A DNA stretch of 64,000 bases. It comes from Phytophthora colocasiae (Eukaryota; Oomycota; Peronosporomycetes; Peronosporales; Peronosporaceae). The stretch is from positions 1,178,001 through 1,242,000 of the forward strand of contig JAGKQI010000078.1 of NCBI GenBank assembly GCA_018806915.1. Direction: 5' to 3'. The notes beneath the pieces were generated by a model. That model was not told the DNA's origin, did not search any database, and saw nothing but the letters and a program-made list of their open reading frames with translations. The translations under genes and the position numbers were made by a program. Every line of letters starts with the position of its first letter. The stretch's first letter is position 1. Positions 1-8,423 of this stretch are shown one piece after another.

Positions 1-1
1 G

Positions 2-118
2 GAAGAAACAAAGAGCGAGAGAATTCGGGACCAATTGCAACTGACTGAGGAGCAAGTGACACTGGCTGCTGACCATCTCTTTGACACGACATTTGGCCAC
101 CCACGGTCGTTGCAATGA
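2..118 (+). pseudogene. CRN-B-type effector, C-terminal tail fragment
   Basis: The first 39 codons of the window read in one frame to a TGA and align with the tail that follows CRN-B at 34735-34905: both contain TKS, a DQLQLTEEQVT/DHLQLTEDQVT block, and DTTFGHPR. The upstream part of the gene lies outside the window. The kinase remnant that follows downstream matches the CRN-B/kinase order at 33580-36506, so this is a third, truncated copy of the same block in direct orientation. It is a remnant of a Crinkler-family gene; no header, P-loop or other functional motif is present here. Confidence is good for the homology and low for any function. Confidence 0.7.
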
Positions 119-440
119 TGGCTGTCTGAACGTTCTTTTCATATGCGCGACGAAGTATGGAGCTCACCTGCAAGAGGCATTTGGATCGGCGACATCGGTC
201 ATATACACCGAGGCGATGCAATCGACGGAAAAGAAGAAAAAGAAGGCCACAACCACCACGAAAAAGAAGGTCACAACCAAGTTCATCCATGAGGTCATCC
301 TGCTGGACTTGACTACACCAAAGAACCGTGCCGAATTTTTTGATCTTGAACTCAACGGTGAGTTGCACACGTGTCTGGAGGGCGTGATTGGCAAAACTAA
401 GTTGAAAGAAATCGAAACAGTGTCGAGTAAGAAAGGCTAA
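119..440 (+). other. Unrecognised open frame between CRN tail and kinase remnant
   Basis: A frame open through this stretch encodes about 107 residues with a lysine-rich segment (EKKKKK, TTKKK) followed by a plausible folded-looking segment (IHEVILLDLTTPKNRAEFF). It is offset by one frame from the CRN tail and could be a continuation of that gene after a frameshift, or chance. The other CRN-B copies have no equivalent segment. I do not recognise a family. The next 150 bases (441-589) hold nothing I can identify. Confidence 0.25.
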
Positions 441-689
441 CTTCAAGGGTTGGAATGAAAAACATGGAGGAGAACGAACAGAGCATAAATAATACAATTC
501 AAACGGAAGTGAAGCACCGCCTTTGTTGATCTACGATGCTGTATGTGTAATTAAGGTCTTGTCACCGTATAGAAACCAAGAAGCCAACAAAGGAGAACAT
601 CAGCCTTCCTACAAAGCCACAAGATGAATACATTGGTCGCGGCATGTAAGTTTCGCTAGGTAGTCAAAGTATGTTCATTCATTAACTGT

Positions 690-1412
690 TGTTGCGGGGA
701 ACTTGGGCGCAGCTTGAAGGAAGTAGGGTAGAAGAGAGAAAAAGAAGAAGTAAGATTAATGTTTAAGAAAGTAGATAGCTACTCACTAGAAAATAGTACA
801 GAATTCCCCGGCAAAGGGAGAAAGGTGGGACCAATAATAATTTCAAGTCAACAAGTTGGAACAGGAATTCGCATTCAGCCACATGTACTTAATTACGTTA
901 GGTTTTAGTAGGACATAATACGACGCACAGACATTTGGTCTTGAAATGATACCTCCAACCTAACTTAGCTCAGTACACCATGAAAACAGCTGATGCAAAT
1001 CGCATGCTAGGAGCCACTATGTCTGGGAGGGGAAAATCTATGGAGCTCGAGGTTACGGAGCTCGAGGTACCAAAAAAATCATATGTGTTGACCAAAATAA
1101 AAATAGTCAACACAAATTTTTATTTTAATTGCAAACGAATTAATTACCTCATAGCGGTTATTCTAGTGAATATTCTAGCGGTTATTCAATGAGTAGTGGT
1201 TATTCTTTGCACACGATTCTCCCTTTGCCGGGGAAGTCTGTATGCGGCATTCAGAAACGTAGTCTAGAATTGCCGCTGCCATTCATCGTACTGATGTCAC
1301 AGACATTTTAGTACATTATTTGTTAGAGTCAAAAGTACCGTGTCTCTTCATTATTAGTTTATAGAAGACACGGTGTAGAGGTGGTCCCTGCGAACGAGCC
1401 CTAACCTCAACA
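690..1412 (-). repeat. Copia-1 3' LTR, interrupted by MITE
   Basis: It begins TGTTGCGGGG at 690 and ends CCTCAACA at 1412. The 723 bp minus the 442-bp MITE and one duplicated TA leave 279 bp, the length of the other LTR. The one visible mismatch is CTGCGAACG here against CTGTGAACG at 8399. Confidence 0.93.
799..1240. mobile_element. 442-bp MITE with TA target-site duplication (Tc1/mariner-type)
   Basis: The element begins CAGAATTCCCCGGCAAAGGG and ends in the near inverted complement (CCCTTTGCCGGGGAAGTCTG), giving terminal inverted repeats of about 24 bp with one or two mismatches. It is flanked by TA at 797-798 and 1241-1242, while the uninterrupted LTR at 8145-8423 has a single TA at that site. 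TA duplication and short TIRs are typical of non-autonomous Tc1/mariner-IS630 derivatives. The interior is AT-rich and encodes no transposase; a 70-residue frame at 980-1192 is without recognisable similarity. Confidence 0.92.
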
Positions 1413-1422
1413 GCCTCCCTGG
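1413..1422 (-). other. Copia-1 polypurine tract
   Basis: On the minus strand CCAGGGAGGC lies directly against the 3' LTR start TGTTGAGG. This is the expected place and composition of the primer for plus-strand synthesis. Confidence 0.7.
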
Positions 1423-1584
1423 ATCGACATCAGGGAACATCATTGGATAATAAAATATACGTGTTTTGATTGGTCTGTTAAAACCCTGTTAAAAGTGTTC
1501 AGTCAATCCACAAAATGGCTACACGAAATCAAGCTTTTTTCGTTTTTGAAGCTCCTAGAGGCCCTACGGCCAAACGGAGACCGG

Positions 1585-1664
1585 ATTTGGACTCTCCTCG
1601 CCAGGGTGGTTTTCTGGCGAGGCGGAGTCCAAATCATCATTTGGCCACCTGTGCACCAGGTGGC
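1585..1664. repeat. Two adjacent hairpins inside the Copia-1 3' region
   Basis: Positions 1585-1604 (ATTTGGACTCTCCTCGCCAG) pair with 1614-1634 over about 20 bp with one bulge. Positions 1644-1651 (GCCACCTG) pair perfectly with 1657-1664 around a 5-nt loop. The surrounding stretch 1423-2120 between the polypurine tract and the antisense gene has no other feature I recognise; these hairpins could be a remnant foldback element or a structured non-coding region. Confidence 0.55.
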
Positions 1665-2120
1665 AGAATAGAAAGTGAGCCAAATGTTCAAAACAAATTA
1701 GTTTTGACAGTCATAAATTATTAGGGTACAATTGTTGAAGTAAGACGATACATGTGGCTGTCTTATCTGCACGTGCGTGGCAGAGCAGCAAAGCTTTGGC
1801 TACTGCGTCTACATTAACCAAACGTTTAATAAATGTATGTTGATACGCTACCAGCAGGTCTCCACGTGCTCTCTCCGGCTAGGAGGAGCCTGCATACTTT
1901 GGCGTGACCGCTGAGTTACTCTCATTTCCAGTTTTGCATTCTCTGGACCAGCACAGCACTTCGGCAGCCTGTACGACATCGCGCACGACTTTGGTGCCTC
2001 AACAGCCAGCAGTGGGCATCGCAACGCTTCAATCTCACAAAGTCGGCGCCATCCAGGTACTTGTGAAGACCCAGGCAGATTGGCTCGAGGCTCAGTTATT
2101 AAACGCCAGCTTTGAGGATC

Positions 2121-3238
2121 ATGCCTCGGTCAACACAAGTGTCCCGGATGGACTCTATCGCCACCGTGCATCTCATTGCACAGCCGGCCTCAAAGCAATT
2201 ACTTTCGACTCCAAGTTCTCCATCGGCTGTTGATACAGCTACGATTAATTCTTCGAGAATAGATATTATTCAAGATCAGTCTACGCCAACTACTTCAACA
2301 TGCATGGAATCGACTTTGACATCAACAGTATCTACCATTCGCCGCAGCACTCGACCTCGACATCCTCCGGCCACCTTTTGCCCGTCGTCCAAACAAGGGT
2401 CCAAACCCAAACGGCAACGTCGACGCAAGAAACGTCCGTGCGTGCCCCAGACTTGGGGTGTAGCGTACATTAAGGACAGAAAATTGAGTTCAACTGGTGT
2501 CTTACTCTACAGGGTTCTATGGAGGACCCACAAGCATGGCCGGTTACCACGCACTTGGGAGCCACGAGCCATGCTTGTTGAGGACGGATTCGAAACCGCC
2601 ATAAAGGTTGTGGACGAGTGGGTTGATGGAGGTCGACAAACCGATTTTTTTCAGTTCGTCAGCGAGTTGTACCCATCGGTTGCAGGTGCCAACCCGATGG
2701 GTACATGCATGTTTCTCGCACTGCAACATGCATTGCTGCTAGTGGGTGAACCGTTTGGTGTTCGGAACTCCCATGTTCAGGAGTTCCTTGCGAAGGCTAC
2801 AGAATTGAAGCAAGATCTGTCTCGTGGAGAACCATGGAAAATTTTTCGGGTTTTGTATTGCAATTACATATAACTCGTTCGAGACTCTCATTGGAGGAAA
2901 TTGAGTTCAACAGGTACCGTACTGGACACCGAGGTGTCGATGCCATAGCACGGTTGCCCTTAGAGGACGGTGTCTACTTGGTTGCTGCCAGCAACACTTT
3001 GGCAGTTGGACATGCATTTGTCCTCCAGGTCCGTGGTGCCCAGAAGACAGTTTTGGACGTCTCGTCTCAGCGTCCTTTGGACAACTACGGTGAGTGGATT
3101 GACAGAGTGATGTTCGTTCGTAAAGTAAATAAATATTTCATTCTTGTTTCTTCACATTTTTGTTCTAATGTAAATGTAAATGTAAATTTGGCGGCTGTGT
3201 GCCAGGGAAAACTCTTTGAGTATAAAACCTTACCGTAA
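2121..3238 (+). pseudogene. Antisense accessory gene in Copia-1: chromodomain-like plus cysteine-peptidase-like
   Basis: This gene runs opposite to Copia-1 gag-pol, between the pol stop and the 3' LTR. The first frame (2121-2873) has a Ser/Thr-rich start, a basic segment (KPKRQRRRKKRP), then a chromodomain-like block with the YRVLW ... RTWEP ... IKVVDEW pattern (about 2505-2630), then NPMGTCMFLALQHAL, which resembles the catalytic-Cys helix of papain-fold peptidases. A frame change near 2850 leads to a second part with VYLVAASNTLAVGHAFVLQV, a candidate catalytic His strand, followed by LDVSS. A putative intron runs from 3125 (GTAAATAAAT) to 3207 (GTGCCAG), after which the frame reads to a stop at 3238. 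The Cys/His assignment rests on local motifs only; OTU- or C39-like folds are alternatives. Confidence 0.5.
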
Positions 3239-3362
3239 GTAAATGAGAAAACCTTTTACTGTTAAAGCTCTTAAAGGGAAAAACTCATGTTACTACGTGA
3301 CTCTTTATAAGTTGTGAAGAAATATATGAATGATGAAATTTATCGTGTATTTTAAAGTAGGC

Positions 3363-6056
3363 TTAACTGTTAAGTTTAGCAAGAGAGTGCATACCTAACT
3401 TGTTTCTTAAGTCTCGAAATTGGTGCTTATCAAGCGCTTTAGTAAAAATGTCTGCTACCATCGCTTTGGTGTTGCAGTATACAATACTAAATTCATGTCG
3501 CTCAACCTTCTCTTGTACAAAATGATATCGAATATCAATATGCTTTGATCTCCCGTGTAATTCCGGATTATTCGAGATCTTAATACAGCTTTGATTGTCT
3601 TCTTGAATCTTGACTGCTTTTGAGGTTAAGAAATCAAGTTCTTTGAGCAGTAGCTTAAGCAAAATTAACTCCTGCATGCAGTGACATAGTACAATGTATT
3701 CTGCTTCTGTTGTCGAGAGCACAACTGTGTGGTGCTTCCTCGAAAGCCAGGAGATTGGGCTGTGGTCTACCATAGTGATGTAGCCACCAACAGAGCGTCT
3801 TGTGTCAGGGCAATTGGCATAGTCTGAATCAGTGTACGCCATGAGGTGGTCTGCAAGGTTGACCAGCTTTGACCCTCCCAGTAAGAGACCAAGGTCGTCT
3901 GTACCTGAGAGGTACTTAAGCCCTCTAATCACTGCTTTCCAATGTTCCTGCCCAGGATTAGCAAGGAATTGGCTGACATCGCGCATGTAGAATGCTAGAT
4001 CGGGTCTTGTGCCAACCATGAGATACATGACACTACCTACAACCTCACGGTAGGGAATACCTTCCATTGATTCTTTTTCAAGTTGTGTCTTTGGTCGCAT
4101 TTGAGTTGTAAGTTTGGCATTACGGTCTGATGGAGTTGCCACTGGATATGTTACAAGGTTTTTAAAGCGATCTAACACTGTGCGTGCATACTTGCGTTGG
4201 TGGATGAATATCGTTCGGGCTTCGCGGTTTCGTTCGATTGACCAGCCGAGAATGTACTTCACCTCCCCTAAATCTGTCATGGAGAATCTTTTGTTCAAGG
4301 CAGATTTGATCTGACATACGAGGTTGACAGTTGGTGCAATGATCAGTAAGTCATCAACATAGACTGCTACGTAACATGTCTCGCCTTCGAGTGTTGCCAT
4401 GAAAACACATCGATCTTTAATCAGTTTGTGGAATCCAAGGCTTTCCAAGAAAGCGGACAAGGTTTGATACCAGATACGAGGTGCCTGTTTTAGACCGTAA
4501 AGACTTTTGAGAAGTTTACAAACGAGGCCTTCCTTTCCAGGAACTACAAACCCTTCTGGTTGTTTCATATATATTTCCTCGTCAAGGGTTCCGTTGAGAA
4601 ACGCTGTCTTGACATCCATCTGGTGAATTTCAAAGTCAAGAAGAGCTGCAATCGTTAGTAGCAGGCGTAGGACTTCCATACGGATGACGGGGGCAAATAT
4701 CTCATCGTAATCAACGCCATATTGTTGTAAGAAGCCTTTAATAACTAACCGAGCTTTAAAGCGATCGATTTCTCCTGAGCCAGTGTATTTAACAACAAAG
4801 ACCCACCGGTTTTGGAGTACTTTGCGGTTATTGGGAGGAGGTACCAGGATCCACGTCTGGTTGGTCATTAGGGACTGGTATTCCGAGTCAGCAGCTGCGT
4901 GCCACTTATTTGCGTAAGACGAGCGCATCGCCGCATGGTACGTTTTTGGTTCCGGCACATGACGAATTGCAAGTAGGCTAAGAACAAGACATGTGCGTTC
5001 CTCTACTTCCTGGATGTCTTCAAGGGAGTTTAACGCGCCTAGATCGATTTCTTCGTCATACCGTGGGCGTTTTACACTTGTGGTCGACGGTTGTGACGGC
5101 GTCTCCGTAACAAAAGAGTATGTCAAGACGCCACGTTCCAGAGCCTCCCCAAGAGAAGGAAGCTGGTTCGAAGCGGAAGTAGATCCAGATTGTGGTTCTA
5201 CAACTGAGTTACCTGGAGATTCAGGCTGGGATGGATAGGCTTGTGTTTCCGATGGAACAAATGCTGGAAGTTCGTCAGCAATAATAGGCGCTTCAGTTAG
5301 GTGATCCGGTAGCTGGAGCGGTCCCGACGTTACCTCAATATTTTCAATAGTCGGAAAGTCAATCTCATTGAAAACCACATCTCGACTGTAAACGGCACCA
5401 TGGGTTTTGACATCCATGAGTCGATATCCTTTCTTGTGCTCGGGAATTCCGAGATAGATACACAGTTTGACACGGGGATCAAGTTTGTCCCTGTAGATGT
5501 CGTTGATATGGACATACGCAGCACAGCCAAACACTTTCAGATATTGTACAGTCGGCTTTCGATTGTACCACAACTCAAACGGTGTGCAATCCTGTGTGTT
5601 AGCGCTTGGTGTCATGTTGAGGAGTGTCGTAACATGTGTAACACATTCTGCCCAGAGTGGTTTGGGGAGCGAGGCATCTAACAGAAGCGCTCGTACACGT
5701 TCCATGATTGTGCGCATGCGGCGTTCCGCAACACCATTCTGTTGTGGTGTATAAGCATTGGTAAATTGAGCGTGCGTTCCATACTTAGAAAAAATAACGC
5801 GTCCCAGTTTCTCGTACTCTTTAGCGTTGTCAGCCTGCAAGGCCTGGATGTCCACATCCGGCGGTGGCAAGAGATATTCAAGAGTATGAACATCACTTCG
5901 GAATATATTCAAAGCTTTCATGCGAAAGTCTTTGTAGCATGAGTAGAGTTCACTACGTGCCTTCATCGGATAGGTAAACATGTAGCGACTGAAGTCGTCA
6001 ATGAATACGACGAAGTAGGGGCAGCCGCCAAGGCTTGGGACGGGAAGGGGCCACAA
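3363..6056 (-). CDS. Copia-1 pol: integrase, reverse transcriptase, RNase H
   Basis: An open frame of 897 codons. It starts inside the integrase core (FVVFIDDFSRYMF with the second-half acidic residues DNAKEY and the PQQNGVAERR glutamate), continues through the integrase C-terminal region with a Ser/Pro-rich linker, then a Ty1/copia reverse transcriptase (RWVFVVKY, MDVKTAFLNG, SLYGLKQAPR, and the catalytic AVYVDDLL near residue 565), and ends with RNase H (MAYTDSDYA, STTEAEY, the DNQS segment, HIDIRYHFV, TKAL). No internal stop is present. It overlaps the upstream gag-protease frame by about 90 bp in a different frame, so a frameshift near 5963-6056 separates it from the integrase N-terminus. 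It acts in the virus-like particle and nucleus to copy and insert the element. Confidence 0.93.
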   Translation of the reverse strand: MWPLPVPSLGGCPYFVVFIDDFSRYMFTYPMKARSELYSCYKDFRMKALNIFRSDVHTLEYLLPPPDVDIQALQADNAKEYEKLGRVIFSKYGTHAQFTNAYTPQQNGVAERRMRTIMERVRALLLDASLPKPLWAECVTHVTTLLNMTPSANTQDCTPFELWYNRKPTVQYLKVFGCAAYVHINDIYRDKLDPRVKLCIYLGIPEHKKGYRLMDVKTHGAVYSRDVVFNEIDFPTIENIEVTSGPLQLPDHLTEAPIIADELPAFVPSETQAYPSQPESPGNSVVEPQSGSTSASNQLPSLGEALERGVLTYSFVTETPSQPSTTSVKRPRYDEEIDLGALNSLEDIQEVEERTCLVLSLLAIRHVPEPKTYHAAMRSSYANKWHAAADSEYQSLMTNQTWILVPPPNNRKVLQNRWVFVVKYTGSGEIDRFKARLVIKGFLQQYGVDYDEIFAPVIRMEVLRLLLTIAALLDFEIHQMDVKTAFLNGTLDEEIYMKQPEGFVVPGKEGLVCKLLKSLYGLKQAPRIWYQTLSAFLESLGFHKLIKDRCVFMATLEGETCYVAVYVDDLLIIAPTVNLVCQIKSALNKRFSMTDLGEVKYILGWSIERNREARTIFIHQRKYARTVLDRFKNLVTYPVATPSDRNAKLTTQMRPKTQLEKESMEGIPYREVVGSVMYLMVGTRPDLAFYMRDVSQFLANPGQEHWKAVIRGLKYLSGTDDLGLLLGGSKLVNLADHLMAYTDSDYANCPDTRRSVGGYITMVDHSPISWLSRKHHTVVLSTTEAEYIVLCHCMQELILLKLLLKELDFLTSKAVKIQEDNQSCIKISNNPELHGRSKHIDIRYHFVQEKVERHEFSIVYCNTKAMVADIFTKALDKHQFRDLRNKLGMHSLAKLNS

Positions 6057-8140
6057 ATATCAGAATGAACTTTATGTAAGGGGCTAGTAGAGCGTTCAAC
6101 ATGTCTATTGGATGGAAAAGGAGCGCGGTGTGAATTCGCGTAAGTACATGCTGTGCAAAAGAAAGAATCTGGTCTAACTACAGCTGGTGCATCCAGTCCA
6201 TGAAGAGCTTGGTCTTTAGTGAGTGCCTGTAAAACACGGATGTTAGGATGACCAAGACGTTTGTGTAGTAGCATGAGTCGAGTCGGCTTACCTGTGGTAG
6301 CCACGTGAGCTTCGGCCTTCGGCAGTGGAGAGGCTTCGAATTGGTAGAGCTTCGATGTCGCGGATTTCATCGCCTTGATCGAGAAGCGGTGGTTTGTTTG
6401 GACAGTACACATAGTACGTTTAAAGCCAAAGCGGAAGTCATCGTCGACAGCGACAGCGACTGACAGCAGGTTGTACTGCAGTTTCGGCGCAAGGAGGACA
6501 TCGTGAAGCGTAAGCGTACGCAATTGGCCCTTGGAGTCCGTGATCTGGAGCTCTACAGTACCAATAGCTTCGATGGGGACTTGCGATTTTCCACCGACAG
6601 TGATGCCTCCGCTTGCAGGTGTTTTAGGCTTGAACCATTCCACATGTTGCGTGACGTGGCTGCTGCAACCTGAGTCAATCGTCCAGCTGAAATCAAAGTC
6701 CTGGCTAGGTTGCGCCGTGAGTCTGATAGCGGATGCAGCCGTTTGTACATTCGACACAACCGCAATCAGGGTCTCTTTGCGGCGTGACTGATCGTATTCA
6801 CCTTCATCGCGACGAGAGGATTTGTTGTTGTTGTTGACGTTGTTGCCGTTGTTGCCGTTGTTGTTGCCGTTGTTGTTGCCGTTGTTGCGATTTCCACCGT
6901 AGTTACCGCGGCCACGTCCACCACCACGACCGCCGCGACCATTTTGGTGCCATGATCCACCTCCACGTCCAGATCGCCCTTGGTTGTTGTTGTTGTTGTT
7001 GTTGTTGTTGTAGGGATGCGACCGGTAGTTGTTGGGACCTCGTAACTCGAAGTTGGCAGGAAGAACAGTGCCTGCCTTGACACATCCATCGCGTAAGTCC
7101 TTCTGCAGAGCACGGCACTGTCGGATGTTGTGGCGTGGTTTCTGACAGTAGCTGCAGACATCAACGGGGACAGATGCTTGAACTGCCAATGCAGAATCCT
7201 GAGAAGGAGCAATGAGGGCCCGTTCAGCCTGAGTTGATAGACTCTCAGGTGTCCCTTTGATGCGGCTGTAACGTTCTTGAGCTTGGATCTCGCGAACCTT
7301 GGTCTCAATAATCATCTTGAGTTCATCGTACGGGGTATACTTCCGCACACCTTTCCAAACTCGGAGATCATCCTTCCAAGTCTTTGGCATCGAGTGGAAC
7401 AGGTATAATGACTTCTGTCCATCGGTCAAGGGAGACTCGGTTGCTTCAGACGCGGCTTTCATCGCGTTTTCCAGCTCAAGGAAGAAGCTGGTCAGATCAC
7501 CGCCTTCTTCGTACTTGATCTCCATAAGGAAATGCTGGATGAAGTAGGGGTCGCCATGAAAGGCCGCACCCTCGTACTTGGTACAGATGGCCTGAAAGAT
7601 GTCGAAGGCCGTTGTCAGGTTCTTGACAAGACGGATATGAGTATCATCCATCGTCTTCATCAGGAAAGCCTTGGTTTGCGCTTCCATACGACGAAGGTGT
7701 CGAGCAGACGGCGGTGTAGATTTGCGTCGCTTGACTTGTTTACGATCCCGGCTGGCGTCGCGCTCAGCAAACGGGCGAACGATGGGAAGATCAGCGCGCT
7801 TGGTTTTCTTTGATGGCGGAGTGTCGTCATCGTCGCTGGGCTGCAGCTCATCCGAGCTTTCCTCGAAGTCGACCTCATCCGAGTCGATTCCAGCCGGAGA
7901 ACTTGGTTTGGAGGCAGCTTCGTCGCCGTCGGAGTCAGCCAGGTCGTCGTCGGAGTCAGCCAGGTCGTCGTCGGAGTCTTCATCTTCGTCATCACTAACC
8001 CCATTGTAATCCATCTTGGTGACGAAACCGAGCAGATGCTTGCCATCGAGTGATGCACTGACTCGGGCCTTCCAGACGTCGAAATTCTTAGCACCAGAGA
8101 GTCGGGGGAAGTCGTCACTTGAGGCTTGCTGAGGGCTCAT
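5963..8140 (-). CDS. Copia-1 gag-protease and integrase N-terminus
   Basis: The frame of 725 codons begins at an ATG inside the primer-binding site (MSPQQASS). After an acidic tract with a repeated DSDDDLA unit, the gag domain follows (around residues 150-300), then a zinc knuckle CSYCQKPRHNIRQC of the CX2CX4HX4C form near residue 325, a low-complexity Asn-run and Gly/Arg-rich stretch, and the aspartic protease signature TIDSGCSSHVT near residue 487. The pre-integrase domain (LLHKRLGHPNIRVL) and the CxxC of the integrase zinc finger follow; the frame then runs off after HSDICGPFP. The tri-nucleotide repeats coding Asn explain the antisense Val/Leu-rich frames. Confidence 0.9.
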   Translation of the reverse strand: MSPQQASSDDFPRLSGAKNFDVWKARVSASLDGKHLLGFVTKMDYNGVSDDEDEDSDDDLADSDDDLADSDGDEAASKPSSPAGIDSDEVDFEESSDELQPSDDDDTPPSKKTKRADLPIVRPFAERDASRDRKQVKRRKSTPPSARHLRRMEAQTKAFLMKTMDDTHIRLVKNLTTAFDIFQAICTKYEGAAFHGDPYFIQHFLMEIKYEEGGDLTSFFLELENAMKAASEATESPLTDGQKSLYLFHSMPKTWKDDLRVWKGVRKYTPYDELKMIIETKVREIQAQERYSRIKGTPESLSTQAERALIAPSQDSALAVQASVPVDVCSYCQKPRHNIRQCRALQKDLRDGCVKAGTVLPANFELRGPNNYRSHPYNNNNNNNNNQGRSGRGGGSWHQNGRGGRGGGRGRGNYGGNRNNGNNNGNNNGNNGNNVNNNNKSSRRDEGEYDQSRRKETLIAVVSNVQTAASAIRLTAQPSQDFDFSWTIDSGCSSHVTQHVEWFKPKTPASGGITVGGKSQVPIEAIGTVELQITDSKGQLRTLTLHDVLLAPKLQYNLLSVAVAVDDDFRFGFKRTMCTVQTNHRFSIKAMKSATSKLYQFEASPLPKAEAHVATTGKPTRLMLLHKRLGHPNIRVLQALTKDQALHGLDAPAVVRPDSFFCTACTYANSHRAPFPSNRHVERSTSPLHKVHSDICGPFPSQALAAAPTSSYSLTTSVATCLPIR

Positions 8141-8144
8141 GACC
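8133..8144 (-). other. Copia-1 primer-binding site overlapping the gag start codon
   Basis: On the minus strand GGTCATGAGCCC directly follows the 5' LTR. It matches the complement of the initiator tRNA-Met anticodon stem-loop (GGTTATGAGCCC, as at 54798-54809) at 11 of 12 positions. The ATG at 8140-8138 inside it is the first in-frame methionine of gag. Confidence 0.8.
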
Positions 8145-8423
8145 TGTTGCGGGGAACTTGGGCGCAGCTTGAAGGAAGTAGGGTAGAAGAGAGAAAAAGA
8201 AGAAGTAAGATTAATGTTTAAGAAAGTAGATAGCTACTCACTAGAAAATAGTATGCGGCATTCAGAAACGTAGTCTAGAATTGCCGCTGCCATTCATCGT
8301 ACTGATGTCACAGACATTTTAGTACATTATTTGTTAGAGTCAAAAGTACCGTGTCTCTTCATTATTAGTTTATAGAAGACACGGTGTAGAGGTGGTCCCT
8401 GTGAACGAGCCCTAACCTCAACA
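8145..8423 (-). repeat. Copia-1 5' LTR
   Basis: A 279-bp repeat, TGTTG...CAACA, uninterrupted, followed by the ACTGT target duplication at 8424-8428. It carries a single TA at the MITE site of its partner. Confidence 0.95.

Larger units (their letters stand above)
690..8423 (-). mobile_element. Copia-1 LTR retrotransposon (Ty1/copia superfamily)
   Basis: Complete element in a kinase intron. LTRs TGTTG...CAACA lie at 690-1412 (3' LTR, split by a MITE) and 8145-8423 (5' LTR); without the MITE and its duplicated TA both are 279 bp and differ at one position that I can see. A 5-bp target duplication ACTGT flanks it (685-689 and 8424-8428). Reading the minus strand: 5' LTR, primer site 8133-8144, gag-protease and start of integrase (8140-5963), rest of integrase, reverse transcriptase and RNase H (6056-3363), a 1.9-kb segment with an antisense gene, a purine-rich tract at 1413-1422, 3' LTR. 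One frameshift separates the two sense ORFs. Near-identical LTRs indicate recent insertion. Confidence 0.95.

Noticed and set aside
5963..6056. Programmed frameshift between Copia-1 gag-protease and pol.
   Set aside because: The overlap lies inside the integrase core, not at a gag/pol boundary, and no slippery site is convincing; a mutation or sequence error is simpler.
6790..7020. Repeated GTTGTTGTT/ACC tracts resembling a microsatellite or CRISPR-like array.
   Set aside because: They are Asn and Gly codon runs in Copia-1 gag on the minus strand; there are no unique spacers.
7671..8009. Serine-rich plus-strand ORF.
   Set aside because: It is the antisense shadow of the acidic DSDDDLA repeats in Copia-1 gag.
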